Origin: Pedobacter polysacchareus | Lineage (GTDB): Bacteria > Bacteroidota > Bacteroidia > Sphingobacteriales > Sphingobacteriaceae | Direction: 5' to 3' | Length of the DNA: 64,000 bases | NCBI RefSeq assembly: GCF_019802255.1 | Contig: NZ_JAHYSS010000006.1 | Coordinates: 124,001 to 188,000, forward strand | Shown: positions 6,709-16,041 of the stretch, piece after piece | Numbering within the stretch: position 1 is the first letter of the stretch | Layout of the letters: each line of letters starts with the position of its first letter | The notes under the pieces: model-generated | Database searches by the model: none | The model's input: only the letters and a program-made list of their open reading frames with translations | Told to the model about the DNA's origin: nothing | Position numbers and translations under genes: made by a program

Positions 6709-9324
6709 TTAGAAGTTAAAACCAACAGAGAAATAAGGCATGGTTGCTTCTTTAGAGAAGCCCAATGTGCCTTGAATCAGGAATTGATTGCCTGGCATGA
6801 CGTATAATCCGCCACCATAGCCCTGATGCCATCTGCTGCTCGATTCTCCTGGCTGCCATACCCTACCCACATCATTAAATGCTATCATTCCCACTGTTCC
6901 TGGCACCAGGTAAGAGGTGAAATTAAATAGCTTCAACCTCAGGTCCAGGTTATGGTACAAGCCTGTTTTCCCTGTGAAACGTCTGCTATTGAAGCCTCTA
7001 AGGCTGTTTACCCCCCCAAGCTGAATGTGCTGAAAGAATGCAGGATCTCCTACTGTAGTTCCAGCACCAATTCTGTTGGCAATCACGAGGCCCGATTTTC
7101 CTGGGTTCCAGTAAAAGCGGAATTCCGTGTTCAGGATGCCATATCGCTCATCGCCACCATTCACACGCTGCTGTGCGGAGAGGGTGGTTTTCCAGAAAAC
7201 ACCCTTTGTAGGAATCGCGATATTATCACGGGTATCATAAGACCAGCCAGCAGTTAAACCTACATAAAAGCGGTTAGAAAACACTTCCTCTTCTGGGTGT
7301 AAAGCATCATAATCATTCAAAAAGCGCTCTTCGTTTTTCTCGCGGCTACTGGTATAATAAGACAACAACAACCCACCTTCTACGGTCCAGGACTGATCTA
7401 AGACTCTTTTTAGTTTGATATTGGCGTTCAGGTAATTGTACCTATTGCGGTAATAAGAGATACCGTCTTCCCGATCCTCGCCGTTTGGCAGGTCTTCATC
7501 GTGGTCATCTTTTTGATAAATTGTATTGTTTCCTAAACCAAAGAAGTTACTCAGGTTATTTGGGCCCAGCATATTGATCCCAATATTAAGGTCGTTATTG
7601 CCAATTACCTTTTTAAAATCACCAGTATAGTCTAAAATAAAAGACTTTCTACCCGTAGAGTAATGTGCCCAGATCTCTTGTTTAGAAGCATAAGGCGACT
7701 TTCTGAAGCCTTGTTTTTCAAAAATATAACCTACTCCAAGCTGGATTCCCTGGTCAATATTGTAATTCCCATCTACAAGCACACCTTTCCTATCGTATAA
7801 GAATCCGTTTTTATTGAACTGGTTGACTGCCGAATCTCTGGCTAACCTTAGCTTCGCATAACCTTTTGGAGGAAGAACATTGGTCTCATCAGAACGGTCA
7901 TAGATAAACAACCCTGATTTGTTAGGCACATTTTCCGATATTTTAAACTCATCCACCTCATCTCCACCGACCATTCTTACCTTAATCGGGGATTCATTTT
8001 TTCCATGCACATCGAAAACATCCTTTCCACCTAGTCCGAATAAACGGATTTCCTTCGTTACCAGCGGATCGAAACTGCGGTTAAAAAAGCGGCGGCCTTT
8101 AGTTCCATCTTTCTTAATATTGAAGATATGGACGCGAACTTTGCCATCTTCCTCTTGCTTCACATCAAAATATTCTGTTTTATCAGAAGCAGGAATATCT
8201 ACATTAATTGACAGGAAACGGTAGTAACGTAAGGCCAATTCTTCCAATTGATTCCTTCTGGAGGTAAAATTGGTAATCAGCTCCTCACCACATTGTTTAA
8301 AGATAGGATCAGGCATTTCTCTGAAAGCTTTCGCGATCAATTCGTCCGTCATTTCCGTCTGCACTAGTTTTACGGCTTCCTTCCAGTCTTCTTCATTCAG
8401 TTCATTTAAGAAGTAGCGATCGAAATACCTTTCGTTAAAGTTCCAGTATTCCACCTCTCTGATCGTTGGAGAATAGGGCTGTAAATGGGTTTTAAGCCAT
8501 TGGTGATTCAATATCCAGGGGAAAACGCCGGATGTTTTATAGAACACTTTATCCCGATCACGAGGTACCGGTGTATAGGTCGTTCCGTCTGGGGTTTTAT
8601 CTGCAGCCCAGCGCCAATTGTCTTCATGCCTATCCCAATCGCCCAGCAGGAAGTCCAGCAAACGTGCCCTAAGCGTCAGTTTCTGGTCTGCTTTGGTATC
8701 ATTGTCCTTTTGGATTTTCTTTTGCACCTTCTCTGTATTGTCAGTTTTCTCCTCTGAAGGGGATCTTTCTTCGAATATATAGGCTGCATTGGCAAATTCT
8801 TTACGATACGCTCCAAGTCCGGGATCATCAGCAACATAAACCATCTCCGGTTTTGCATGCGGCAATTCCAACGCGGCAGCCAATGGCGGCACAATTAAGG
8901 CTGCAAAAGGATGGTTGGTAGAGACCTGATCCTGAGTAATATCTTTGGCGATGGTGGCCCTCAGATTTTCCGGCAAACTCCGGTCTGCGTACTTCTGCAC
9001 CGTTCTCAGCACCCATTCTTTACCTGTTGGATCTACCAAACGTAAGGAACGGGTTTGCATACCACCACCTAATTTTATGATTTTTAGTCCACCTTTTTCC
9101 TTTTGGAGGTCCATGATTCTTAAAGTTACCGGCGTTGCCCATAACTTCCGGTAGCTCTCTCCAAGCCAAAAGCGGTGAAAACTACTTACTTTATCGTATT
9201 CAGGGGCGATGGCCACCGTAATAGAGTCTGATTTTAATGTCTGTTGTGCGAAAGTCACAGCAGGGATGGCTCCAAGCGCCATATTCATCATTAGTGCCGC
9301 TTGCAGCTCCTTTTTAAAACGCAT
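6709..9324 (-). CDS. Outer-membrane beta-barrel (BamA/TamA-like) protein with kinase-like N-terminal domain
   Basis: 871 residues with an N-terminal signal peptide (cleavage near AVTFAQQ). The C-terminal ~380 residues alternate as amphipathic strands and end in a terminal F (YFSVGFNF), with QLGGVNSLRGFNSRRF matching the surface-antigen/Omp85-type barrel RGF block. The N-terminal half contains GDWDRHEDNW (228-237) and PRDRDKVF (254-261). That D-x-x-x-x-N followed by D-x-D spacing resembles the catalytic/metal motifs of CotH- and HipA-like kinases. The barrel call is firm. The kinase-like reading is inference from motif shape only, and a canonical ATP-binding lysine strand was not settled (candidate GKEWVLRTVQK). 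Last gene of the five-gene ppk operon, 7 bp after its neighbour. Confidence 0.75.
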   Translation of the reverse strand: MRFKKELQAALMMNMALGAIPAVTFAQQTLKSDSITVAIAPEYDKVSSFHRFWLGESYRKLWATPVTLRIMDLQKEKGGLKIIKLGGGMQTRSLRLVDPTGKEWVLRTVQKYADRSLPENLRATIAKDITQDQVSTNHPFAALIVPPLAAALELPHAKPEMVYVADDPGLGAYRKEFANAAYIFEERSPSEEKTDNTEKVQKKIQKDNDTKADQKLTLRARLLDFLLGDWDRHEDNWRWAADKTPDGTTYTPVPRDRDKVFYKTSGVFPWILNHQWLKTHLQPYSPTIREVEYWNFNERYFDRYFLNELNEEDWKEAVKLVQTEMTDELIAKAFREMPDPIFKQCGEELITNFTSRRNQLEELALRYYRFLSINVDIPASDKTEYFDVKQEEDGKVRVHIFNIKKDGTKGRRFFNRSFDPLVTKEIRLFGLGGKDVFDVHGKNESPIKVRMVGGDEVDEFKISENVPNKSGLFIYDRSDETNVLPPKGYAKLRLARDSAVNQFNKNGFLYDRKGVLVDGNYNIDQGIQLGVGYIFEKQGFRKSPYASKQEIWAHYSTGRKSFILDYTGDFKKVIGNNDLNIGINMLGPNNLSNFFGLGNNTIYQKDDHDEDLPNGEDREDGISYYRNRYNYLNANIKLKRVLDQSWTVEGGLLLSYYTSSREKNEERFLNDYDALHPEEEVFSNRFYVGLTAGWSYDTRDNIAIPTKGVFWKTTLSAQQRVNGGDERYGILNTEFRFYWNPGKSGLVIANRIGAGTTVGDPAFFQHIQLGGVNSLRGFNSRRFTGKTGLYHNLDLRLKLFNFTSYLVPGTVGMIAFNDVGRVWQPGESSSRWHQGYGGGLYVMPGNQFLIQGTLGFSKEATMPYFSVGFNF

Positions 9325-9331
9325 ATTGAAT

Positions 9332-11692
9332 TTATTTAAGCGTTACTCCTATTCTGAGGGCCTTTAAGCCCTCCACTCCTTGCAATTCTTCAATATCAAG
9401 ATATTCCAGATCATCATTTAAGAGACCAATTCCCTGAAGCGTTTTGATATATCCGGTATATTCTTTGGCTTCCCAGCTGTTGAAATAGACGATAGCGATC
9501 TTTCCTGGCTGGGTAATCCGCTCTGTGGTGTCTTTTACATGCGCTTTATCGATGCGTTTTTTGACCATCTGGTAGCGGATGTTATAGCTGCCTTCTACAT
9601 CAAAACGTTGCTCATCAATCCTAAAACTAATATCGATCACCTTCTCATAGACGAAAATCAACTGGGTAGTTTCCAGTGGCAAAGAAAAATAGGGCGCTAA
9701 ACTATGACTCGTTTGTGCCACTTCTGCCAGAACTTTCAGTTGTTTCAGTCTAAATTCATGAAGAATTTCCTCTGTAAAATCTGTATTTGGTGCGATAGAT
9801 CGACCCAGATAGATATCGAATTCGACCCCATCCGTACGGAATTTTTCGAAATAACAAGGGTAAATCGCTTGGATCTCTTTGTTAAATACATCCAGGTGCC
9901 TGGTGACTGCCAGATTGATCATTTGAAGGCTTTTTTCGTACCTATCACGATGCTCATAGCTCTTCCCGTCCAAAGCTGTCCATTCAAAATACTCATCTAC
10001 AATTGGCTTAAGCTCTGGATGCGTTTCTTTTAAATGTACCAAAGCAGAAGGAATCTGCCTTTGCAGGTAGTCTTCTGTTTTGAGAATTTCCCGATCTGTC
10101 AGGTCTTCAAACCTAGATTTGCTCCAGATTTCATACTTTTTAGGGAGTTCATCATCCAACGATTCGCAGACCTTTTTCCTAATGGTATCCAGGGTTTTCT
10201 GCAACATTTCAAAATGCACATATAAATCCTTACGGACTGCCATATTTCGCAGAATGCTGGAATTCCTGATGTCTACTGCACCATAAAAAGGGTGTACATT
10301 CTTAAAGAACACCTGTTCTACCGGTAGATTTCGCTTTTTACCTCCGGATTGGAGATAATGATAAGCAGCTTCGTTAAAACGCCACTGTACAGAAGGCTGT
10401 AAAGCCGTGAATTTATCAGTTACGATTTCCGCGATTTCCTGATTGAAATCGGTGATGATATTTTGATATAATTGTGCCAATAAAGGAAAGGCAAGGTCTA
10501 TTTTAGTGAGCGCATTGCCATTAAAATGACTCGCTTCCTTAGTATATAGCTCCAAACAACCCACCAATCTTGCATTGTAATACAATGGGAACAAGCCATA
10601 AGACTTGATTCCTTTTGCCCATAACAAGCTGAGCATCGGATATTTATCCTGTTCATCCAGCGTTATTTCGGGAAAAATCAAGGTTCTAGGCTGTTTCAGA
10701 TAATCCTGGATCAAGTCAAACTCGTCTTCATCTTTCCAGCCTGCCTCTTCAGCCAATTTGATCAGGATACTCTGAAAGCCTGATTTCTCATTGATCAAAA
10801 GTTTATTATTTAGCTTCAAATAAGGCAGCATCCCAAATTCCAGGTGATCAGAGCCTGCCAATGCTTTTAAGGCATTACCGATTTCCTTACCATAATTCAC
10901 ATTTTTGGATTCATGGTGATCAATCATCACATTTTTAATGGATTCCAGGGCATACTCACCAGTTACATCCGTTAAGGTCACAATTGAAATGCCTTCAATG
11001 GTAAAGATATCAGGGGGAATGAGCTTGGTTAAAATATCCAGTGTATTGGTTTCATCCTGGATATAATCCTTCATAATATTCAGGTCGTATTCTGGTAATG
11101 CTACATTAGCAGTGATGTTCAGAAACCTGGTATCTACGTTTAAGCGATAATATTTAGTCAGTTTTGTTATCGGATCTACAATAGAGTTTACGGTAAACTC
11201 AGTTGCTGTTAGGGAGAAGTTATAAAAACGATGCAGTACCATATTATAAAAGGCAGAAAGTACGCTTTTTTGCATTTCCATAGAGGAAGGCAGCGACAGA
11301 TCGGCTTTTAAGGTACAAGTAGTAGGCTCCAGCAGCACATTATAAAACGCATTTGTCCCATAATGAAAACAAGGCGTCATTGGGGTACTGATCGCCCAAA
11401 AATGTTCTTTCTCTTCATTAATGATCGGCGATAAAGCGGTATAAATCAATTCAAACAAGGTATTGTACTTTCGGACATTCTCTATTGGGATAGGGTCTTT
11501 CAGTTCTGGATATTGTTTAAATTGTTCAAGTATATAATGGTAGAAGTTAATTTTCGCGGTTTTTTCAGTATTTGCCTTCTCTTCCACGAAAGAGATAAAA
11601 GGCTGTAGAGACAGTTTAATTTCAGCACCCAATGGAGGGCGTTCTCTTAAGCCAGTAATACTATTATTCAAATCCAGCGTGATAGCTTGCAT
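9332..11692 (-). CDS. Large soluble protein with GAF-like central region
   Basis: 786 residues, no signal peptide or membrane segment. The centre (about 280-440) reads as a GAF-like sensor fold, including a stretch SYGLFPLYYNARLVGCLELY that resembles the GAF core strand. The rest is mostly helical with no recognised catalytic motif. It lies 13 bp downstream of the lipoprotein gene and 7 bp upstream of the barrel gene, in the operon that also encodes polyphosphate kinase. The GAF call is moderate; function unknown, ligand sensing in the cytoplasm is only an inference. Confidence 0.6.
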   Translation of the reverse strand: MQAITLDLNNSITGLRERPPLGAEIKLSLQPFISFVEEKANTEKTAKINFYHYILEQFKQYPELKDPIPIENVRKYNTLFELIYTALSPIINEEKEHFWAISTPMTPCFHYGTNAFYNVLLEPTTCTLKADLSLPSSMEMQKSVLSAFYNMVLHRFYNFSLTATEFTVNSIVDPITKLTKYYRLNVDTRFLNITANVALPEYDLNIMKDYIQDETNTLDILTKLIPPDIFTIEGISIVTLTDVTGEYALESIKNVMIDHHESKNVNYGKEIGNALKALAGSDHLEFGMLPYLKLNNKLLINEKSGFQSILIKLAEEAGWKDEDEFDLIQDYLKQPRTLIFPEITLDEQDKYPMLSLLWAKGIKSYGLFPLYYNARLVGCLELYTKEASHFNGNALTKIDLAFPLLAQLYQNIITDFNQEIAEIVTDKFTALQPSVQWRFNEAAYHYLQSGGKKRNLPVEQVFFKNVHPFYGAVDIRNSSILRNMAVRKDLYVHFEMLQKTLDTIRKKVCESLDDELPKKYEIWSKSRFEDLTDREILKTEDYLQRQIPSALVHLKETHPELKPIVDEYFEWTALDGKSYEHRDRYEKSLQMINLAVTRHLDVFNKEIQAIYPCYFEKFRTDGVEFDIYLGRSIAPNTDFTEEILHEFRLKQLKVLAEVAQTSHSLAPYFSLPLETTQLIFVYEKVIDISFRIDEQRFDVEGSYNIRYQMVKKRIDKAHVKDTTERITQPGKIAIVYFNSWEAKEYTGYIKTLQGIGLLNDDLEYLDIEELQGVEGLKALRIGVTLK

Positions 11693-11705
11693 TTTTCGTA
11701 TTTTA

Positions 11706-12575
11706 TTATTTTACCTTTTTAAACTTAAGGATATTTCCATTGGTCAGTTCATCTCCTTCATTAGATATATACAAGTTCATATCGTTATCAAAAGCTATGC
11801 CTTCCGGCTGATTATAGATTGAAGAATTCAAACGGTTTACTTGTTTTATTTTCCAGTTTTCATCTGCAATCACCAATAATTTGTTGGCAGAAGCCAGTAT
11901 ATACCACTCTTTAGTCTTCGGATTTTTTGTCAATGCTGAAGGGCTAAGACTTGCTTTCAACTTCGGATTGAGCTTTTTGATCTGCTCCAGGTCAATACTG
12001 AAAGTACTTTCAGGAATTAGGCTATCCAGCTTCAAATCATAGTTTAAGACATAACCCGTGGATGTTTTCTTTTTCTTATCTACCGGGCAGGATTTACATA
12101 AAACGTACACTTTTTGAGTCTCTGGATCGGCATATAAACTTTCGTACTCCCCTTTAGGAACCAACTTCTTGCTTACTTTCACCTGTTCAGCTTTTTCTTT
12201 TACTGTTTCTGAGAAGGGAAAAGAATAAAGGTGTCCATTGCTTTTTAAAACGAATACCTTTTCATTGAAAATGGCGATATCCTCATAATCTCCTTTACTG
12301 GCAAAACTCACATTTTTCTGATGCTTTACCCCCCATTTTTGGCGGAAAACGCTGCCTTCTTCATCTTGAATAGAGTAAACGGTATCCGATTTACCTTTAT
12401 AAAAGGCAATCCCTGAGATTTCCAGCAAGCTTTCAGGCATGTTAAATTTCTCTGGATGTTCCAGGTCATACCCAGCAGGACTGCTAAACTTTGAAGCTAC
12501 AGGTTTACAGGCATAAAATGCCACTAATGCCACAAGGGGCATGATATATAATAATTTAGTATAGATTTTCTTCAT
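11706..12575 (-). CDS. SdiA-regulated-type (beta-propeller-like) lipoprotein
   Basis: 289 residues. The signal peptide ends in a lipobox, VAFYAC, followed by KPVASK, so it should be a lipoprotein, probably outer-membrane or surface exposed. Repeating strand motifs such as LEISGIAFYKGKSDTVYSI, GDYEDIAIFNEKVFVL and NQPEGIAFDNDMNLYISNE fit the SdiA-regulated/NHL-like propeller family, which is of unknown function. Its PEGIAFD and SNEGDEL blocks are typical. It lies 17 bp after ppk1. Confidence 0.78.
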   Translation of the reverse strand: MKKIYTKLLYIMPLVALVAFYACKPVASKFSSPAGYDLEHPEKFNMPESLLEISGIAFYKGKSDTVYSIQDEEGSVFRQKWGVKHQKNVSFASKGDYEDIAIFNEKVFVLKSNGHLYSFPFSETVKEKAEQVKVSKKLVPKGEYESLYADPETQKVYVLCKSCPVDKKKKTSTGYVLNYDLKLDSLIPESTFSIDLEQIKKLNPKLKASLSPSALTKNPKTKEWYILASANKLLVIADENWKIKQVNRLNSSIYNQPEGIAFDNDMNLYISNEGDELTNGNILKFKKVK

Positions 12576-12592
12576 AAAAACGGGTCCATTTA

Positions 12593-14587
12593 TTAGTCAT
12601 TCAACACTTGTAACAATTGATAAATAGCTTCCTGAGAGCGCATTGCAGGCGAACCTTTGATTGCTTCATTCTCCAATTCAGCAGTAATATTTACCGCCTG
12701 AACATTATCTTGAAGCTGCAAGGTAATAATTTCCTGAATGAGACGTTTCAAATCCACGTCATATAAAGGAAAGCAAACCTCAATTCTGCTGTAGATATTG
12801 CGGTTCATCCAGTCTGCAGAGCCCATATATATTTCTTGCTGGCCATTATTTTCAAAGATAAAAACCCGTCCATGCTCCAGAAAACGGTCTACAATTCTTC
12901 TTACGCTAATATTTTCACTGAGTCCTTCCTTACCTGGAACCAGACAGCAGATTCCCCGGATGATGAGCTGTATTTTCACCCCCGCCTGTGAGGCTTCATA
13001 TAGCTTGGCAATCAGCACCTGTTCTTCCAGATTGTTCAATTTGAGGGTAATACCAGCGGGTAACCCCTGCTGAGCATGCTCGATTTCTCGCTGAATCAAG
13101 CCCAGAAAGCGCTGATGCAAATTAAACTGTGCCACTAGCAAATGGTTAAATTCCACTGGCTCTTCCGGTACCGCGGTCTTGTCTTTTCTGCTTAAAAAGT
13201 CAAACAGGGATTCCAATTCCTGCAGCATCGGCTGATGGGCAGTCAGTAAAATATGATCGGTGTAAAACTTAGCTGTACTTTCATTGAGGTTTCCGGTGGC
13301 TAATAGCCCCAGGTATTGATGTTCCCCTTTGATGGTTCTTTTTACCAGTGCCACTTTCGCATGTACCTTCAAATCTATACTGCTATAGATGATCTTCACC
13401 CCTGCGGCTTTCATTTGCTTAGCCCATTTGATGTTATTGGCTTCATCAAATCTAGCTTTCAGCTCTACCAGTACCACTACCTTCTTCCCGTTTTTCGCGG
13501 CAGTCATCAAGGCATTTACAATTCTGGAATTTCGCGCTACCCTATATAAGGTGACATAAATCTCTGTGACATTCACATCATTGGAGGCTTCATTGAAGAA
13601 ACGCAATACCGCATCATAGTTCTGATAAGGTACGTTTACCAGGATATCTTTATGAAGAATATGGTCAAATAAGGTTTCCTTTTCCGCAATCTTTACCGCT
13701 GCTGATGCTGGCCATTTAGGGTATCCAAAAAGCTTTTCATCTAAAGGAAAAGCACTGAGGTCTTTCAGGTTATGATAGGCCCCTCCCTGCACTACTGCGG
13801 CTTTTTGCAGATTTAATGCATAAATCATCCGGTACAAATTCCTCAAGGGAATTCCTGGCTCAAAAAGAAAACGGGTGGCAAAGCCAAAGTCGCGGGTTTC
13901 GAGCTGTTTTTCTAAAGCAATGGTGATGTCTTCGGAATAGTCCTGTCCTATTTTCAAAGCCGCATTGCGCGTGATTTTAAGGTTAAAAGCCCCCTGGATC
14001 TCATCATTTGGAAATAAATAGGCTAAGTTATGCTTGATGATATCTTCTAAGAACACCACGTATTGTGCCCCCTCCACAGGAATTGCATACAACCGCTGTA
14101 GATCTTCAGAAGGAATGCTGATCAGCTCCATGCGCTCTTCCGCCTCAGCGTTCCTCAAAATCACCACCTGATACAACTTGTTGTTTTCGGCAAAGAACGC
14201 TGTCAATCCATGGTCAATACATTCAGAATGAATATAGGCCAGGACTTCATTAAAAAACAGTTCGGTTACTTTTTCAGAAATTGCCGCTGGAATGGGTTGA
14301 TTGTAGAGCCAATATACCTTCTGAGCTTCCAATGCCGGTAGAATCTGCTGACTGATGATTTCGCCATAACGCTGTTGCTGCTGGTCTATCTTCGCCTTAG
14401 CCAGCTCATAATCCCACATCATGACCGGCATCCTTACCCGATAAAATTCGTCAAGATTAGAAGAATAGATGGCTAGAAACCGGATTCTTTCCAATATAGG
14501 TACTGCTGCCCGGCTTGCTTCCATGAGCACGCGTTCATTGAAACTTAGCCAGCTTAAATCCCGGTTAAAATAAATAGCAGACTCCAT
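12593..14587 (-). CDS. ppk1: Polyphosphate kinase 1
   Basis: 664 residues, slightly shorter than the ~690 of E. coli Ppk. It reversibly transfers the ATP gamma-phosphate to polyphosphate. Seen: N-terminal FNRDLSWLSFNERVL and SNLDEFYRVRMP. The phospho-acceptor histidine is in DLKVHAKVALV (H409), followed by LATGNLNESTAKFYTDH, and the second conserved histidine is in RFLEHGRVFIF (H572), followed by MGSADWMNRN. All catalytic blocks are intact. It lies 6 bp after the HD-PycTM gene, so polyphosphate synthesis is transcriptionally tied to that protein. Confidence 0.95.
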   Translation of the reverse strand: MESAIYFNRDLSWLSFNERVLMEASRAAVPILERIRFLAIYSSNLDEFYRVRMPVMMWDYELAKAKIDQQQQRYGEIISQQILPALEAQKVYWLYNQPIPAAISEKVTELFFNEVLAYIHSECIDHGLTAFFAENNKLYQVVILRNAEAEERMELISIPSEDLQRLYAIPVEGAQYVVFLEDIIKHNLAYLFPNDEIQGAFNLKITRNAALKIGQDYSEDITIALEKQLETRDFGFATRFLFEPGIPLRNLYRMIYALNLQKAAVVQGGAYHNLKDLSAFPLDEKLFGYPKWPASAAVKIAEKETLFDHILHKDILVNVPYQNYDAVLRFFNEASNDVNVTEIYVTLYRVARNSRIVNALMTAAKNGKKVVVLVELKARFDEANNIKWAKQMKAAGVKIIYSSIDLKVHAKVALVKRTIKGEHQYLGLLATGNLNESTAKFYTDHILLTAHQPMLQELESLFDFLSRKDKTAVPEEPVEFNHLLVAQFNLHQRFLGLIQREIEHAQQGLPAGITLKLNNLEEQVLIAKLYEASQAGVKIQLIIRGICCLVPGKEGLSENISVRRIVDRFLEHGRVFIFENNGQQEIYMGSADWMNRNIYSRIEVCFPLYDVDLKRLIQEIITLQLQDNVQAVNITAELENEAIKGSPAMRSQEAIYQLLQVLND

Positions 14588-14593
14588 AACAGG

Positions 14594-15832
14594 TTATAAG
14601 GTCACTAGAACTGAAGCCGTAATAAAGGCCAGCACGGATGCGATAATCCCAAACATAAACACATTATAGGCAATTCTCAATAAACGGTATTTACGGCCTA
14701 GAACTACCCCCTGCGCGTATAAATCACGGATTAAACTGCCATAAAGAAACTCACGGTCGTCCATCATTTTTAGCATTCCGCCTTCATAATCTGGCAGCGA
14801 CATTCTATAAAAATTACCAAAAAACAAAAGGTTCACGCGTTTCTGAGCAATGTCTTCCGGTGTGAAAACTCCTTTAGGAATAGATGGGCGTGTTGCCAAA
14901 ATAGAGAATACCATTGTCACCACACAAATGATGAGTAAAATCAAGGTCGGAATGATTAAATGTGGGTTATCTTCCAATTTCCTGAGCAGAATACTCAGGA
15001 TGACCGATAAAATAATAGAATTGGTAGAAATCATGATGTGCGCCTTATTATCCGCCATATCACTCAGCCTCTGGTGGTTTCCAGAAGTGATCCTGAACAT
15101 GGTTTCAATTCCTTTATCGGGACGGTCACTCTTTTTCTTTTTTTCTTTTTTTATCTCCAATGGGTTGTTCTTTTCTGTTAGCAGCGGGGGATTCCCGGTA
15201 TTTAACACCGCAGGGCTATCCGTTGTTTTATGATTTGCTGCTGCTGCTTTACTTTCCAGCGCTTCCAGGTTTTCTGCTTTTTTCGCATTCAGCAGGTTCT
15301 GACAATAAGTAGTGTGGTAATGGTGATTTTTAAACAATTGTATCGTTTTTAATCTCCATTCATCTTTATCCAGTGCCCTGGCACAGAAAGCTTCCGCTTC
15401 CTTACGCATCAGTTTATTTCTTTCCTTAAAAGAATCACTGCCCAAATGATACAAATCGGCATCACAAACAATCTGTTCCAGCAGTCCATTTGGCTGCTGA
15501 GGCATTTTGGTGGCCATGATACAGTTCACAATTTTAGTACTGATCTCCTCGCTGAGTCCCTTTTCTTTTAAGAATTCAGCGGCAAGACCTGCTCCACTAG
15601 CCTCATGATGTGCACAATCAAAGAAATATCCCAGATCATGAAACCAACTGGCAGAAGTAACGATAAAGAAATCCTCATCTGAAAGCTGGTAATGATTAGC
15701 AATTTTGATGGCGTTTTCGACTACTTGTTCCGTATGATTTAAGTTATGGTAGATCAATCTCGAGTCGGTTTTTGCCTGAAAAATGCTGGCTACGTGTAGT
15801 CTTAACTGATCTAATATTTCCCTATAATTCAT
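14594..15832 (-). CDS. HD-domain phosphohydrolase fused to PycTM (Pycsar effector-type) membrane domain
   Basis: 412 residues. Residues ~1-150 form an HD domain: H33 in LNHTEQV, the HD pair H65-D66 in ASWFHDLGYF, and D124/D126 in VCDADLYHLG. A Lys-rich linker (about 205-240) leads to a PycTM-like region: RLSDMADNKAHIMISTNS, two adjacent transmembrane helices (about 270-315), the loop LLFFGNFYRM and two C-terminal helices. In phage defence PycTM effectors are activated by cCMP or cUMP, but no Pycsar cyclase is adjacent. First gene of the ppk1 operon, divergent from ccoI. The fusion suggests nucleotide or polyphosphate-linked signalling, which is inference. Confidence 0.85.
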   Translation of the reverse strand: MNYREILDQLRLHVASIFQAKTDSRLIYHNLNHTEQVVENAIKIANHYQLSDEDFFIVTSASWFHDLGYFFDCAHHEASGAGLAAEFLKEKGLSEEISTKIVNCIMATKMPQQPNGLLEQIVCDADLYHLGSDSFKERNKLMRKEAEAFCARALDKDEWRLKTIQLFKNHHYHTTYCQNLLNAKKAENLEALESKAAAANHKTTDSPAVLNTGNPPLLTEKNNPLEIKKEKKKKSDRPDKGIETMFRITSGNHQRLSDMADNKAHIMISTNSIILSVILSILLRKLEDNPHLIIPTLILLIICVVTMVFSILATRPSIPKGVFTPEDIAQKRVNLLFFGNFYRMSLPDYEGGMLKMMDDREFLYGSLIRDLYAQGVVLGRKYRLLRIAYNVFMFGIIASVLAFITASVLVTL

Positions 15833-15956
15833 GAAGTGTATTTTTGTTTTTCAATAATAAAACAATTTGTCCTATTTGTGGTTGAAGATATAAATATGAG
15901 AGTTTTAATTCTCATATTTAATAGAAAGTTTAAAAGATGTCATTACGAAGGTTTTT

Positions 15957-15970
15957 CTGATTTATATCAG
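15957..15970. promoter_or_regulatory. FNR/FixK-like site 1 upstream of ccoI
   Basis: CTGATTTATATCAG, an exact TGAT-N4-ATCA dyad. Its centre (15963.5) is 58.5 bp from the last base of the TAnnTTTG-like element GAACTTTG at 16015-16022. The same spacing occurs at the ccoN and ldh-like/hemN sites. Confidence 0.75.
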
Positions 15971-15978
15971 GGTCGAAA

Positions 15979-15992
15979 GTGATGAGCATCAT
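15979..15992. promoter_or_regulatory. FNR/FixK-like site 2 upstream of ccoI
   Basis: GTGATGAGCATCAT, a second exact TGAT-N4-ATCA dyad, centre 22 bp (two helical turns) from site 1 and 36.5 bp from the last base of GAACTTTG at 16015-16022. That places it near the class II activator position. Confidence 0.7.
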
Positions 15993-16014
15993 ATTTATAC
16001 TTGGGGGGAAGGCT

Positions 16015-16022
16015 GAACTTTG
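16015..16022 (+). promoter_or_regulatory. Candidate -7 element of ccoI
   Basis: GAACTTTG differs from TAnnTTTG only in its first base and ends 20 bp before the ccoI ATG. A weak -7 element would be expected at an activator-dependent promoter. It was chosen because both upstream dyads fall at spacings seen elsewhere in the window. Confidence 0.5.
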
Positions 16023-16041
16023 AACACATCAATTTGCCCCT

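Noticed and set aside
14594..15832. Complete Pycsar phage-defence operon
   Set aside because: No uridylate or cytidylate cyclase gene is adjacent; neighbours are ppk1 and ccoI.
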